This document shows, piece by piece, positions 40,192 through 51,480 of a stretch of DNA of 64,000 nucleotides. Below the pieces are notes generated by a model that ran no database searches, had not been told where the DNA came from, and saw only the letters and a list, made by a program, of their open reading frames with translations. Source of the DNA: Diphasiastrum complanatum (taxonomy: Eukaryota; Streptophyta; Lycopodiopsida; Lycopodiales; Lycopodiaceae); contig CM055096.1 of assembly GCA_029204225.1 (NCBI GenBank), positions 41,004,519 to 41,068,518 on the forward strand. Reading direction: 5' to 3'. A program made the translations under genes and the position numbers. Every line of letters starts with the position of its first letter. Within the stretch, counting starts at the first letter, position 1.

Positions 40192-41851
40192 ATGGCAATC
40201 AAGGCATCTCCCAGAAGGGAATTGGAGTCGAGCAAAGTAGCTTCAGTCAGCAGCCCCAACAGAACCAAATGGGCGCCTTTGTCTGGTAAGCACAAAAGTA
40301 GCCCTGGCATTGTCTTTAATGTTCAATCCCCTTCTCGAAACATGACCAAATGGCTGGATCCAGATGCATTCCTTGTGAATGGCAAAAATTCCACCTGCCT
40401 CTCCCCTTTCAATCCTGCAAAGAAGTTGAGATCGGAAGCTGCTTCTTGCAGTGCGCTTTCCCCCTTACAGAATCATAATCTCAATACAGAACTTCTTCCG
40501 CTGGGTGGCAGCGATGGTGCAAAAGCGCTTCCAAATTGCAGAAACAGTACCTTACGAGAGGCGAGGGGCACAATTGGTGAGAAAAGCTTAGGTGGGTCCA
40601 TGCCTCGCAACCGATTTGCAAACGAAAACAACGCTGAGGGATTGTTGCAGCGCACGAAAGAGGCAGAGGGGCAACGAAACCCCGCCAATTCGCTTTTGAA
40701 AAGAAAACGGCCACCCAGGCTACACATTCCTGCTGATGCCAGATGTGAAGACTTTGGCGGAGGCGCTGATCGGACTCCTGCAACAATCCACACCTCTGGA
40801 GGGCCACACTATGGAGTTGCCACCCGGAGAGGCAACAGAAACGATCAGCTGGAGGACGCTCATACCATTTTGACAGATTTCATGGGCGATTCCGAGCAAG
40901 TAAGCGGTGGTGCATTTGCTTTGTGTTCATAGCCAAGTCACAGTCCTTTGTGTTTTAGGTTCTGCTTAGAAGTCAAATGTGAATGCATATTTGCTAGTGC
41001 TACATCACTACTGCTCGTTTGGCTCAGCTTGCAAGATTTTCTTCGGATGAACAGGCTTTCTTTGGAGTCTTTGACGGGCATGGTGGCTGTCATGCAGCAC
41101 AATTCGCTTCCACCAATCTAGCTGAGAATATAAAAAATGAGATCCACGCCTCTTCCAGCCAACACAAGGAAGCTCATTTACAAATGGCAGTCAGAGCTGG
41201 ATATTTGTCAACAGATACAGCCTTCCTTGAAAAGGTAATAATTAACAAACAAAGAAACATTTCTCAAATGAATGAACCCATCTGCTAGATCGGCTACATT
41301 CTGTTTCCAGACTTACTTAGTTGCGTCTGATGTGTGACTTTTAAATTATGTCCAGCGAGCATGCAGTGGAGCGAGCTGTGTTACAGCCATGATCAGAAAT
41401 TCTTCTCTGCTAGTTGCAAATGCTGGAGATTGTCGGGCAGTTATAAGTCAATGTGGCACTGCAGTGGCACTCACTGAGGATCACAGACTGTCGAGAGAAG
41501 ACGAACGGATCAGGATCGAGAGCCTGGTGAGCTATTCTCTCAACTTTTGCCGCTCACATTCAAACCAGAATTCGCTTTCTTTTTTCCTCAGATTTTGACA
41601 CATCTTGATTCGCAAGTCGTTCATGATGTGAATTCAGATTGAGGTGTGGAATTAACAATCTGCTGCTGCAGGGTGGCTATGTTGACTGCTACTCAGGGAT
41701 ATGGCGATTGCAAGGGGCACTGGCAGTGTCAAGAGGTATAGGAGATCTGCATATGAAGCAGTGGGTTTCTGCAGAGCCTGAGATTAGGACAATTGAAATC
41801 ACAACTGGCTTTGAGATCCTTATTCTAGCCTCAGATGGACTCTGGGATAAG

Positions 41852-41935
<84 letters not shown>

Positions 41936-42353
41936 CTTCATTGTTGCATTAGATATGGGCTTTGCTTTTACCTAAATAATTGTTCCAATCCCTTGTTTGT
42001 TGAGCTTTCTTCTGGTTGGTACAAAATATTTGATATGTCTGGATACCCTAAATCTTTGTCTTGGCCCTGAATCTAAATTGCAGGTCACAAATCAAGAGGC
42101 TGTTGATATTGCGAAGGCAGCAGTAAACCCAAACCTACCATCATCTACACACGGCATTTCTATTTCAAGAACTCAAGTAAACGATGCTCATACAGATAGT
42201 GGATCGACTGCTCCATCAGTGACCCCTCATCTCTCGCTTCCTATAAATGCATGCATAAGGCTGGTTGAAGTTGCAATTGAAAGAGGCTCTTGTGATGATA
42301 TCACTGTCATGGTTATTGATCTCCAACAGTTCATCAAATCCAAGGCATCATGA
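40192..42353 (+). CDS. AP2C: protein phosphatase 2C, clade B (AP2C-type MAP-kinase phosphatase)
   Basis: Five exons (40192-40899, 41055-41234, 41356-41526, 41672-41851, 42084-42353) join in phase 0 throughout, with GT-AG introns, to give 502 residues. The first 200 residues are low-complexity apart from KRKRPPRLHIP at 170-180. That is a kinase-interaction motif, which in AP2C phosphatases docks stress MAP kinases so that they are dephosphorylated. The catalytic domain follows. It has RRGNRNDQLEDAH, FFGVFDGHGG with the metal-binding DGHGG, ASCVTAMI, ANAGDCRAV, LTEDHRLSREDE, GGYVD...WRLQGALAVSRGIGD, LILASDGLWD and ERGSCDDITVMVID, so all PP2C signature blocks are intact. PP2Cs need Mn/Mg and act on phospho-Ser/Thr. 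The ATG at 40192 is chosen as the first in frame. The last exon is partly triplicated downstream. The exact paralogue cannot be named. Confidence 0.95.
41852..41933. repeat. (CT)n(CA)n microsatellite at the PP2C intron 4 donor
   Basis: The tract starts four bases after the exon 4/intron 4 border, so the donor reads AAG|GTTCTCTCT. About 23 CT units pass into about 16 CA units. Confidence 0.95.
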
Positions 42354-42800
42354 CTGAACTGAACCCACATTTTTTTGTTAATTTGAACACGATGCTCATA
42401 CTGATAGTGGATCGACTGCTCCATCAGTGACCCCTCATCTCTCGCTTCCTATAAATGCGTGCATAAGGCTGGTTGAAGTTGCAATTGAAAGAGGCTCTTG
42501 TGATCATATCACTGTCATGGTTATTGATCTCCAACAGTTCATCAAATCCAAGGCATCATGACTGAACTGAACCCACATTTTTTTGTTAATTTGAACACGA
42601 TGCTCATACTGATAGTGGATCGACTGCTCCATCAGTGACCCCTCATCTCTCGCTTCCTATAAATGCATGCATAAGGCTGGTTGAAGTTGCAATTGAAAGA
42701 GGCTCTTGTGATCATATCAGTGTCATGGTTATTGATCTCCAACAGTTCATCAAATCCAAAGCATCGTGACTGAACCCACATTTGATTGTTCATTTGAAGA
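42181..42800 (+). repeat. 208-bp tandem triplication of the PP2C last-exon end
   Basis: The three copies start at 42181, 42389 and 42597 (period 208). Copy 1 is the functional end of exon 5 plus 35 nt of the 3' UTR. Copies 2 and 3 lie wholly after the stop. Copies 2 and 3 share a G-to-C change that turns the ERGSCDD codons into D-H, so one derives from the other. Copy 2 has a unique change near its ATAAATGCG site, and copy 3 has a 5-bp deletion after the stop codon plus a few substitutions. No splice acceptor lies inside the unit, so the extra copies are most likely 3' UTR. Confidence 0.95.
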
Positions 42801-43139
42801 AGACTGAAATGGCACTTTTGATTTTGTAGAATCTATAGAGGCTTTATCGCATTCTCCAATCGCTTTGTTTATTTGCACCACACCATGCAAATTTACAGGT
42901 ATTTGGAATAACGTATTTTCATTTGGGCTCTTGCATAAACAACGGTTGTATTCAAAGAGCAAGTTGTTTACAACCTCTTAGATATGAACCAGGCCTGGAT
43001 AGTGGCACATAATTTGCATTTGGGCTGATAGTGGACAGCTGGCACATTTTTATTGGCTTTGAACACATACGTTCATAGCCATAGTGCAACAACCTGTCAA
43101 CGGAAGGGCAGTTGAAAGGCCCAAATGACAAATTATGCC
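42801..43139. other. downstream PP2C region, nothing recognised
   Basis: Probable 3' UTR end and spacer. No gene or clear terminator signal is claimed. Confidence 0.4.
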
Positions 43140-43268
43140 CGTTAGCAGGCATGGGCAGGCCTGCTACCCTGTAGCAGGCAACCTTCAAGTCACCTTGCCG
43201 CAGGGCCGCTCGGTGCTTGAAGGCCACCTACTACACACGGTAGCGGGCTTGCTCACGCCCGCTACCTA
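43140..43268. repeat. GC-rich cluster of inverted repeats (fold-back sequence)
   Basis: The cleanest hairpin has a perfect 10-bp stem, GGTAGCGGGC (43239-43248) with its complement (43257-43266), and an 8-nt loop. Others are CTGCTAC/GTAGCAG near 43160-43176 and CCTTCAAG/CTTGAAGG around 43190-43222. The phrase GTAGC(A/G)GGC recurs. GC content is far above the surroundings. It could be a foldback or MITE end. Confidence 0.7.
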
Positions 43269-43289
43269 GTCCGTTTTTTTTTTTTTTTG

Positions 43290-43490
43290 GGTATTGGTGG
43301 ATAGACTAACTAAGTTAGCTACATTCATTCTTGTTGAGTCAACTATAAAGGCTTTAGATTTAGCCCAAACATATGTTGAGAGATTATTGGATTTGTATGG
43401 ATTATTATCAAGTGACATCGTTAGTGATAGAGATTTGAAGTTCACATGTCACTTTGGGTCTACAGATTTTTATAACTTTGAGATTGTTTA
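43290..43490 (+). pseudogene. Ty3/gypsy integrase core fragment
   Basis: The plus-strand frame reads VDRLTKLATFI, then LAQTYVERLLDLYGL with SDIVSDRDLKFT. This is the hallmark VDRLTK...IVSDRDxxFTSxFW segment of gypsy integrase, including the second catalytic aspartate (SDRD). Nothing else of the element is near, so it is an isolated scrap. Confidence 0.85.
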
Positions 43491-44187
43491 GTTCAGACAT
43501 TTTGCAAGTACATTATACTTTTCAGTCTTTTTTTTCTCATTTCTTTAATAATTATGAGTAAAGATTAGATTATAATTACCATTGTTGACATGTGTGCCAC
43601 TCTTAACATGTGTGATATGCATGAGCCGCCTTGAACATGTGTGGCGTACATGAGCCACTATGAGAGACTTGGAGCCTTTAGTATCATTTTACATACTTAA
43701 CTAATTTTTATGCAATGCAAAAAAATTGCCTTGAACTATTATGAGGTTAACATGGTCAATTACTCACAATCATGTAATTTCTAAATACTAGAATAATAGC
43801 AATTTGACATGGATGCAAAACATAACATATTTTCAAACTAAAACATTGCTTCATTTTTTGGCAAGTCTCTTTGTATAAGATGGCAAATGGCTAAGGTAAT
43901 GAAATCCTATTGAAACTTCGCATATGTAATGATCATGCAAGTGAACATTACTACATTTTTATCACACCATCTTTGGAAGTCATCGAAGTCCCAATGATCA
44001 AACTCCTCATGGTCGTCTTCATTAGAATCCACCTCAATGAGTCCAACAGTGGACTTTGCAACATTTCATCAAACATCAACCTTAAACCACATAATTGCCT
44101 CCCAAACCAAAAAAAATTGAGCTTCAAACCATGTAATTATTGAACCATATCACTTCATGGCAAGATCCAAAGCAACTTGGACAAAAT
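43491..44187. other. intergenic, nothing recognised
   Basis: AT-rich. The short phrase acatgtgtg/catgagccac repeats near 43590-43660. No gene is called. Confidence 0.45.
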
Positions 44188-44505
44188 TCATCGTAATGGA
44201 ATGTCTACTACTAGTAGTACATGCATGCAATATGCTACCACATCCAAGAAATGGGTCCACCACCACTCCAAAAACTCAACAATGCAGCTCCTCCAAATGA
44301 TGTATGAGGTGTGGAGTTCTTCTCTATCCAACGCCTCATAGGTTGTGTTGTGTATCAGTGACAAGATGGACTTTGCCCTTTTGGCTTGTCCTCTGGAAAA
44401 TCTCGTTCTAGGTTGTTTCCCTAGTAGACAATTTTCACAGATAGTCTGATTAGTTGTGGTGACAACAATTATATTCATGTCCTTCACCATTTTATTGTGA
44501 TGCAT
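44188..44505 (-). pseudogene. copia-E GAG-pre-integrase remnant
   Basis: ICENCLLGKQPRTRFSRGQ followed by AKRAKSILSLIH is readable, matching the C-x2-C zinc site and the following LxLIHxD start of integrase. The catalytic core beyond it is lost. Confidence 0.8.
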
Positions 44506-44778
44506 TTACAAGATTGAATGCATATTTAAATGACCTAATCTTTGATGCCATAAATTGCATCTAAACAACTCACAGAAAGTGCAACATCGTGACTCAGTAT
44601 GTACAAATTTCCTTCTCTATAAGCAGAGATGATTTCCTTTGAGTTCTCATCTAAAATAATACATTGGTTGGCAATGAACAAAGCTCTATAGCCCTTATCT
44701 GTGATCTTGCTAATAGATAAAAGGTTCTTTGTTAATTTGGATACATAAAGTACTCCATTAAGCTGCCTAGTGATGTCA

Positions 44779-45312
44779 TCAGAGAATTGCAGTTAAATAG
44801 ATAGACCCTTGGCCATCAACTTGGTGTGAACTGGAGTCACCAAAGAAAATGTACTTTGATTTTGTAGCTGTGAGTGTAGAGAAGAGGTCCTTGCATGGTG
44901 TCATGTGCTGAGAAGCACCCGAATCGAGATACCAATGATGGGCATCTCTATTGGATTGATTTCGTACCATCAGCGCCTTCTCTTCATCTTGAGATCCTTC
45001 GACTGTGTCAGGGTTGCCTTCTTGGTGCTGCTGTATCTTCTTCTTAATTGCTTCATTATGCTTGAGGATGCGACAATCCTTGATGTCGTGGTTGGTTCTT
45101 TTGCAATATCTGCATAGTAGCTTGGTCTTGGATGATGAGTGACTATATTGTTGCTGTTGTTGTGGTTGTGATGTTGCTGGCTGTTCTGCCTTTGTCTTCT
45201 TATCCTTGAAGCCTTTCTTCTTCTTGGATTGCTGCTTGTTTGAATAGAGTGCCATGGATTTGGTACTCGTAGATGTGGACAAGCTTTTCCTCCTGACTTC
45301 TTCCTGCAACAA
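44779..45312 (-). pseudogene. copia-E gag end and protease
   Basis: The 177-codon frame has a basic linker, the knuckle CRYCKRTNHDIKDC, and the protease block HWYLDSGASQHMTPCKDLF with catalytic aspartate and serine present. The HQVDGQGSIYL stretch follows. A frame break comes after 44779. Confidence 0.88.
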
Positions 45313-45848
45313 TCTGCTGTCAATTTTTGGAAGGACAGCGTAGGGGTATTGCTCAAAAGCAACACTAAATTATCTTAGGAGGATGGAAGACTGGCAAGAA
45401 GAGACATGGTAGAGTCTTCTTCTGATATAGGGGAACCTATTGCAACCATTTGGCTCATCAATTGTTTGAACTCGTTCAGATGGTCGCTGACTGAGGTGCT
45501 TTCACTCATTCTGAGTGTTACTACTTTCTTCCTCACGAAGAGACGAGTCGAGACATCTGGGATCTCATAGATGTTGGTGAGTATATCTCATGCTTCTTTG
45601 GAAGTAGTGTAGTTGGATACATGAGCAATTTGAGTGTCTTTAAGGTTTAGAGATACAATGGAAAGAGCCTTGCCATCCTTGGCTTCCCAAGCTGGGAGCT
45701 ATTCGGGTTCTGCCGGTCTGGCTATAGAACCATTAACGTCTCCCCATAACTCCTTTTCAATCAGGATCATCCTCATTTTGAACTTCCACATGTGGAAGTC
45801 ATCTCCATTGAATTTATTGATCAGGCGGATCTCTGAGGTGCCTTCCAT
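45313..45848 (-). pseudogene. copia-E gag N-terminal part
   Basis: The frame from the ATG at 45848 reads MEGTSEIRLINKFNG then DDFHMWKFKMRMILIEKELW, the usual copia gag start (NFxxWKxxMxxxL). A stop-containing stretch (45370-45700) links it to the knuckle-bearing frame. Confidence 0.85.
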
Positions 45849-45916
45849 AGTGATCGAAATTATACACAAACACTTTTGAAAAAAGATCCTGAACTCTAGT
45901 AATCCACTAAACCAAC

Positions 45917-45928
45917 GCTTTGATACCA
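45917..45928 (-). promoter_or_regulatory. copia-E primer-binding site (initiator Met-tRNA)
   Basis: The minus strand reads TGGTATCAAAGC, the same variant as copia-B, four bases from a TG that opens the LTR at 45933. Confidence 0.85.
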
Positions 45929-45932
45929 CTTC

Positions 45933-46139
45933 TGTTGGTGTATGAATGATAGTTTGTTTGGTCTATGATTGATTACGATTGTAGCGGACATGACGGAAGC
46001 AGAACATGAGAGGCGATTACGATAAAAAAAATGTCTCTACCAACAATACGAAAAATAATGAACACAGTAGTAACTGCGATTCCAGGAACAATACAATAGC
46101 GTTGATAAGCACGTGCTCCTAAAACTCCACATAATTTTT
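45933..46139 (-). repeat. start of the copia-E 5' LTR (outer end unknown)
   Basis: It begins tgttggtgtatg just past the primer-binding site. The outer boundary was not found, and the end given is a guess. Confidence 0.4.
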
Positions 46140-47110
46140 ACCTTTGATCCTTTGCTTAATGAAAAAGGACTTAATTTGGAATATGTCCAATGTTTAAATG
46201 TTCCACAAATAAAATTCCCAATTTTCAGAAATTAATCTGTTGTTGCCCAACTAGTCAAATGTACCCAACCATGGAAAAGGGTGCGAATTGCTTTGCAGCT
46301 TGCAATTATTTCAAGCAATTTTCAAGACATAAAAATAATTCACACAAATATAGAGATCCTAGCATGCCTTCATACTTTGGGAGCAAGCAACAAGTCTATC
46401 AATCATCACATGATGAGAAAGTTAGGCGAATTGTGATTGACACATGCAAGATTCTAGACAAATTGATGCTTTGAAACCTTTTACTCAAACAAATCACAAA
46501 AAAGTAAGGTTAGTTCATAGGGCAGAAGAAGAATGGCAACAGCAGGAAAAAAAACTAAAACCCTCATTTTATAAGTTTTAGTTCTTGCTATTTTCTACAG
46601 AAAGCGTTTTAAATTGCAAAGTTTACAAACCAGAAACCTAATAGAACTAATATAGGCAGTGAAAAGTCAAACATACATATAGTAGATTAAAACAAGTGAA
46701 TGTTGATTTCAGAAATATAAGACCAAAAATTTCCTCCAATAAGTGGTGTGTTAAAGCCTTCCTTTCATATACTTGAAACCAAAAGGTCAACTCCAACAAT
46801 CCACACAACAACACAAGAAAAAAAGGAACAACATACAACACAATGCTACAAGCAATACAAGCTTCATACAAACGTGTGAAAGAGCAATGTCAAAAAGTTG
46901 CACAAGTATATCCAATATACCAAATTCAATCATATTCTCAAATCACAAATACCATCACCTCAATTAAGCCTATAAGCAGAGTTGAATTCAAAGGCTTGAT
47001 TCAAAATCCTTCATTTGAACTAATATGAGTAATCTAGCTAGAGAAGAACCAAACAAAGCTCCCTAAATGAATACTCGTCCCACAATGATTTGTTATCAAT
47101 GTTTCATGGA
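46140..47110. other. intergenic, nothing recognised
   Basis: AT-rich. Several 60-95-codon frames lack motifs and were not accepted. Confidence 0.5.
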
Positions 47111-47149
47111 CCTTTTTGAAAAGCCTTTTTGAAAAGCCTTTTTGAAAAG
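47111..47149. repeat. tandem repeat, 3 copies of 13 bp
   Basis: cctttttgaaaag is repeated three times head to tail. Each unit is near-palindromic (ctttttgaaaag). Confidence 0.92.
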
Positions 47150-47366
47150 GGTTTGAAACAGAAAAGAAACGGCCACCCTGGGAAAGAAACAGCGAATCGG
47201 TTTTAGGGTTTTCTTTTTTTTTAGGGAATTTTCTCCTAGCCTTCTATTGTAGTAAAAATAAGTGCTAATTAATCAAGGATCAACCTTGAATCCAACTCCC
47301 GAGTCCCGCCTATTGTCATGATTCGTACGTAACTCCCAAGCCCCACATCCCTCAGTCCCTCGGCAT

Positions 47367-47368
<2 letters not shown>

Positions 47369-47422
<54 letters not shown>
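47369..47422. repeat. (TC)n microsatellite
   Basis: About 27 TC units. Confidence 0.96.
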
Positions 47423-47427
<5 letters not shown>

Positions 47428-49952
47428 CAAACGTAAGAGCAATTGCCATTTATTAACCATATAGAAAGGACAACAAGCTTACCACACAATAGTAGTCTTC
47501 ACTTTCTCAGGGCTTCTGAATGCCACCCACAAACTGATTCTCTCTCCAAAAATTGTTAGCTACATGCATGGAGGGGTATTTATACTCGTCCTTTCACATA
47601 CTGCCTCCTCTTATTAGAAAGCTTCTAATAAGATGCTTCCACATCCTTTGAGTTATATCACCTCCTTGTAGAGTTTTGACAACCGCCATACTCCAAGGGT
47701 TTGCTGCGTTACCACTCACTTGACAAACCGACTCACCTCCTCAAGTAGGTTTCTACACTAGGTGACTCATGGTACAAGTATGTCAGTCACAGCCTGAACC
47801 CACAAGGCTTTGACATAAAGTGTAAAACACTGACTTAAACATAAGATAATCTTGGTATTTGGGTCAAAACATAATAGGCAATGCATTGGTCATATGGATA
47901 ATACACGATGCAGTACACAAAGTAGAAATTACTTCTGAGCTGAGAAAAGGCAAGGTGAGCTTTTGCAGCAGAAACTGCTACTTTATGTGCTAAGCGTTGC
48001 CAATATCACTGATGGAACTTGCCTGTTAGATACAGTGCTCACTGTATTTCTCTCCAATACTCACCAACTGCCATGCTACATGGAATGTACACGGCAGTTT
48101 TGGAGACTCAACATCAGTAATAATACATTAAGCTGGTAAAGATGTAATATGCTACAAATTCATCAGTGTACTGAATTCCAATAGCAGTGTTGAGTGTGCA
48201 TGTACATAGACACCCTCTATCAGTGGACCGGTTACCAGTGTATATGAAAGGATTGCAAATCTTAGAGTAATTATTCCTATGTAAGCTACAGTTGGAAGTC
48301 GCTCTAGTACAGAACTTCAGCAAAAGCACAAGAGGAATCAATGACTAACGGCCTTTCAACTCAAACAGTATGTATGAAGATGGAACCGTTGTAGACACCC
48401 AATAATACAAGAACAATCATTTATCCATAAATATAGCAGAAACAAGGAAAATTCTAAAGTTCACTGACAACTTGTAGGATGCTTGATAAAATAAGTACAT
48501 TCACCTGCTCTTGGGAAGATGTTGCTTAAACTCACTGCATGGCTGACTCTCATGTGAATCTAGGGCACATGACCCACAGGATTCCATAGCTTAAAATGAG
48601 GAGATAGAGATAATCCAAAATCCACAAATACCAATGGGCTACCAAAATTTCCTGATCTTCAACAAGTTACAATATTCCTTTTGTTAAACTTAATTCAAAT
48701 GATAACTAAAGTGAACTGGCTAGATTCTTACAAAGCTAAGAACTAGTTAAGCTCTAAATAAGGACCCCTCTACATTAACAAATCCTTTTGGAGCCTGTCT
48801 GTTGACTAATTTTCAGTGATAATATGCATCAGTCTCTAGTCTACTGCTAACCAAATTTGCCAGTATATGACAACCACCTTAGATACAATATTATTACAGA
48901 TACAGTTAGCCATACTTTGTAGGGTAAATAGATGAGCCAAACTATCCCTTTGTTGGCACCACAACAGCAAAGCATGATTCTTGCTTTAGCTGTCTTCAAT
49001 TATCGACTACAGTATGATACCGCTGGTTTTTATAGTTAAAAGAAGAAATTGTACATGAAAACAGTTCTCAACTTACGAAACCGGAGAACAATAGAAGTGT
49101 AAGCTATAAGAGGAGGTTATGATCCATAACAGAGAAAGGTAAAGGATCAAATAGAATAGAACTACCTAGATGATATTTGACATTATAAATGGTTGCCAGA
49201 GGGATTTTCTGGCCTTGCCTAAAAATTAAGGTAACGACTTGATGCAAGTAACAAAATCCATCCAAAGATCAACTTCCCAATAAGTTAAAAGGCACAAAGC
49301 TGTATCGATAAACCTTATTTGCAAGTAATAACTTCTGGTACCCATTAGCTTGTGTCACCTCTATTACAGCATGTGCCATGTAAGCCCCAAATCCTACTTC
49401 CTGAGCAGCTCGACTTTTTTATAGATGGCAACTTTTTGCAATGTTATATTTTTTGCCAATTCTATGAGATATAATACCACCAAAAATCGTCTATTACATT
49501 CAGAACAGCTATTCCATTGGTAGAAAAAAGGAATTCAGTGCTAAACACTACACATTAATGCTGCTAACATCCAGACACTCAACTTTAAATTCAAACCGAC
49601 AAACTAGGCAGAAATTGATGTACGATGATGGACCGATCACATCCACAATAACATGAATTTCAAGACCCAGATAGCAGGAACCACTGAGGCGGGAGAGTGT
49701 AAAATGGGTGCTTCTATCTGGTACTACTAAAGAACTAATATCCAGAACTAGGCCAGATTCAACTCACTATAAATACTCCATAGCACCAGTATCAACGAAA
49801 AATGCCAATGTAGACAGAATGAAACTTTTACTTTACCATGCTATGAGTGGCCCACTTTATAGCAATGTCACAGTTGGACAACCTGGATCATAACAAGCTT
49901 CATGGTTCACACTTGCCACCTTCAAAAGCATTCTGAAGTGCTTCTCCTACTG
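47423..49952. other. long gene-free stretch downstream of the HSF gene
   Basis: 2.5 kb without a recognised protein, RNA gene or element. The last few hundred bases are probably HSF 3' UTR (minus strand). No polyadenylation site is claimed. Confidence 0.45.
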
Positions 49953-51473
49953 CTACCTGTAGTTAACCTTAGGAGCACTAGCATCAACTTTAGTCTGAGG
50001 ATTGTGAGACCCTGGACTACTAGTTAAAAACTGCTGCCAGAACACGTCATTTACCCCACCGCGAATATCGATGTTGCCTGCAACAGCCGTTGAATCCTCA
50101 AATTTCAAAACTTTCTCTGTTGGTCTATGTTTTAAAGACAAGTTAGCAGTGCCTTCCCGTGCTGCCAGAGAATGTTCTGTGGACTCTATCACTCCTTCTG
50201 TGACCATATTATCAGGAAATAACTTAGAAGTTTCCCTTTCAATTTTTGTTGGACTTTTAAGGGGCGATGTAGACGGTAAAGTGAACCTAGATTCAGTTGA
50301 GAAACTGATTAATTTGCACTCAGGAAGCACCTCTGGAGCTGAGGTTGATGTATGCACTTCAATAAGACTAACGCCAGATTGAGGAGAATCATCAGACTCG
50401 TGCCTTCTTTCTGCCTCACACAGGTCAAAGTTCTCAACCATCAAATCTAGTTTAGCCATCTTGGAAGAAACACCAGCAGAACCGAGGTTTTTGTTAAGCA
50501 TTGCACCAGTTATTCCATTGGCATTCGGTTGGTATCTTACCATTTCAAAGCCTGTAGATGATTCTGGCTCGCTTGACTCGCTTTCGTTTTCTTCACTAGG
50601 TGAAAAGCTTCGTTTCTTTCTTGTTCTTGTAGCAAGCCCTTCGTTTTGCTCAACGAGCTGTGTAAAAAAGCCTGGATTCTTTATAGCCCTAGCAAAAAAG
50701 GCAATCATCTTCTGCTGACGTTGCTCTCTCTCATGAAACCGCTGCCCCATCAATTGAAGTTCTCTTTCAGTTTGCTGCTGCTGCTGCCTCAGCCTCACTA
50801 ATTCCATCATCAGAACGTTTTTGTCTCGCTTTAACCTCTCCACTTCTCGTTCCAGTCCAAACTTTCCCACCTCCACACAAGCTGCCACGGAACCTTGCCC
50901 TCCTTGTCCCTGCCCCTGATGAGGTTGAGTATGGCTGTGCGCGGCAGGTTTTCGCCGGTGAATATTCTTGAGAAGCTGTCTCTTGCCTTGAACAAAGCCC
51001 TCGTTTGCAAATTCCCATCGCTCTGGATCCACTTTCCGAAAACCCTGAAAACACACACAAATCAGACACAACTACCTGCATTGAGAGAGAGACAGAGAGA
51101 CAGACAGACAGAGAGAGAAAGAGAGACTCACGTATGTGTTCAATTGTCTGACAAAGCTGGAAAAGTTGTTGTGCTTGAAATAAGTAGGGAGCAAGTCTCT
51201 GGAGAACTCTGGAGGATTCCATACAACAAAGCTGTTCCCCGAACTGCTCCATGAAACCACAGCGTCCGTTGCAGGATCATCAACCATGTCGTAAGTTTTA
51301 GTAAGAAACGGTGCCGGAGCAGAGGCTTGCGATCCATCAGCCGAAGAAGGCAAAGCAAAAGATGCATCAGCTATTTCAAATGTAGAATTCACGATCTGAA
51401 ATGCAGTGGATTGGTCCCCCATGGAGTCAGAGGGCGGCCAGCGCGAGATCAAGTTCACGGACGAAGACTCCAT
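49953..51473 (-). CDS. HSFA: class A heat-stress transcription factor (HSFA1-like)
   Basis: Two exons (51132-51473 and 49953-51044) are split by an 87-nt GT-AG intron at phase 0, within the DNA-binding domain after RQLNTY. That is the intron position conserved in plant HSFs. The product has 477 residues. The DNA-binding domain spans about 52-146 ([62 protein letters not shown]) and binds heat-shock elements. HR-A/B coiled coil runs about 171-247 with the 21-residue insertion typical of class A, and a basic NLS (RTRKKR) lies at 254-259. An AHA activation motif (NDVFWQQFL) lies near 446-454. It acts as a trimeric nuclear activator of chaperone genes. Start ATG 51473 is preceded by an overlapping uORF. 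The subclass within A is not certain. Confidence 0.96.
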
Positions 51474-51480
51474 TATTCAT
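51427..51480 (-). promoter_or_regulatory. upstream ORF overlapping the HSF start
   Basis: A 17-codon uORF starts at an ATG 7 nt upstream of the HSF start in another frame and ends with TGA inside the HSF coding region. Ribosomes that use it would miss the main start. Its use needs experimental support. Confidence 0.6.

Larger units (their letters stand above)
44188..45848 (-). mobile_element. Ty1/copia element copia-E (gag, protease, integrase start)
   Basis: Minus-strand gag, knuckle, protease and a broken GAG-pre-integrase are followed on the right by a primer-binding site. Everything after the integrase start is lost, so no RT or RNase H is seen. It belongs to a different lineage from copia-D, as the gag sequence is unlike it. 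Confidence 0.88.

Noticed and set aside
42389-42800. PP2C copies 2 and 3 as alternative last exons
   Set aside because: No splice acceptor lies in the 208-bp unit and they come after an in-frame stop, so 3' UTR is the simpler reading.
47155-47180. Similarity of gaaaagaaacggccaccc to the PP2C docking-motif codons at 40697-40718
   Set aside because: Only about 20 bp with a one-base deletion and no similarity around it; probably chance.
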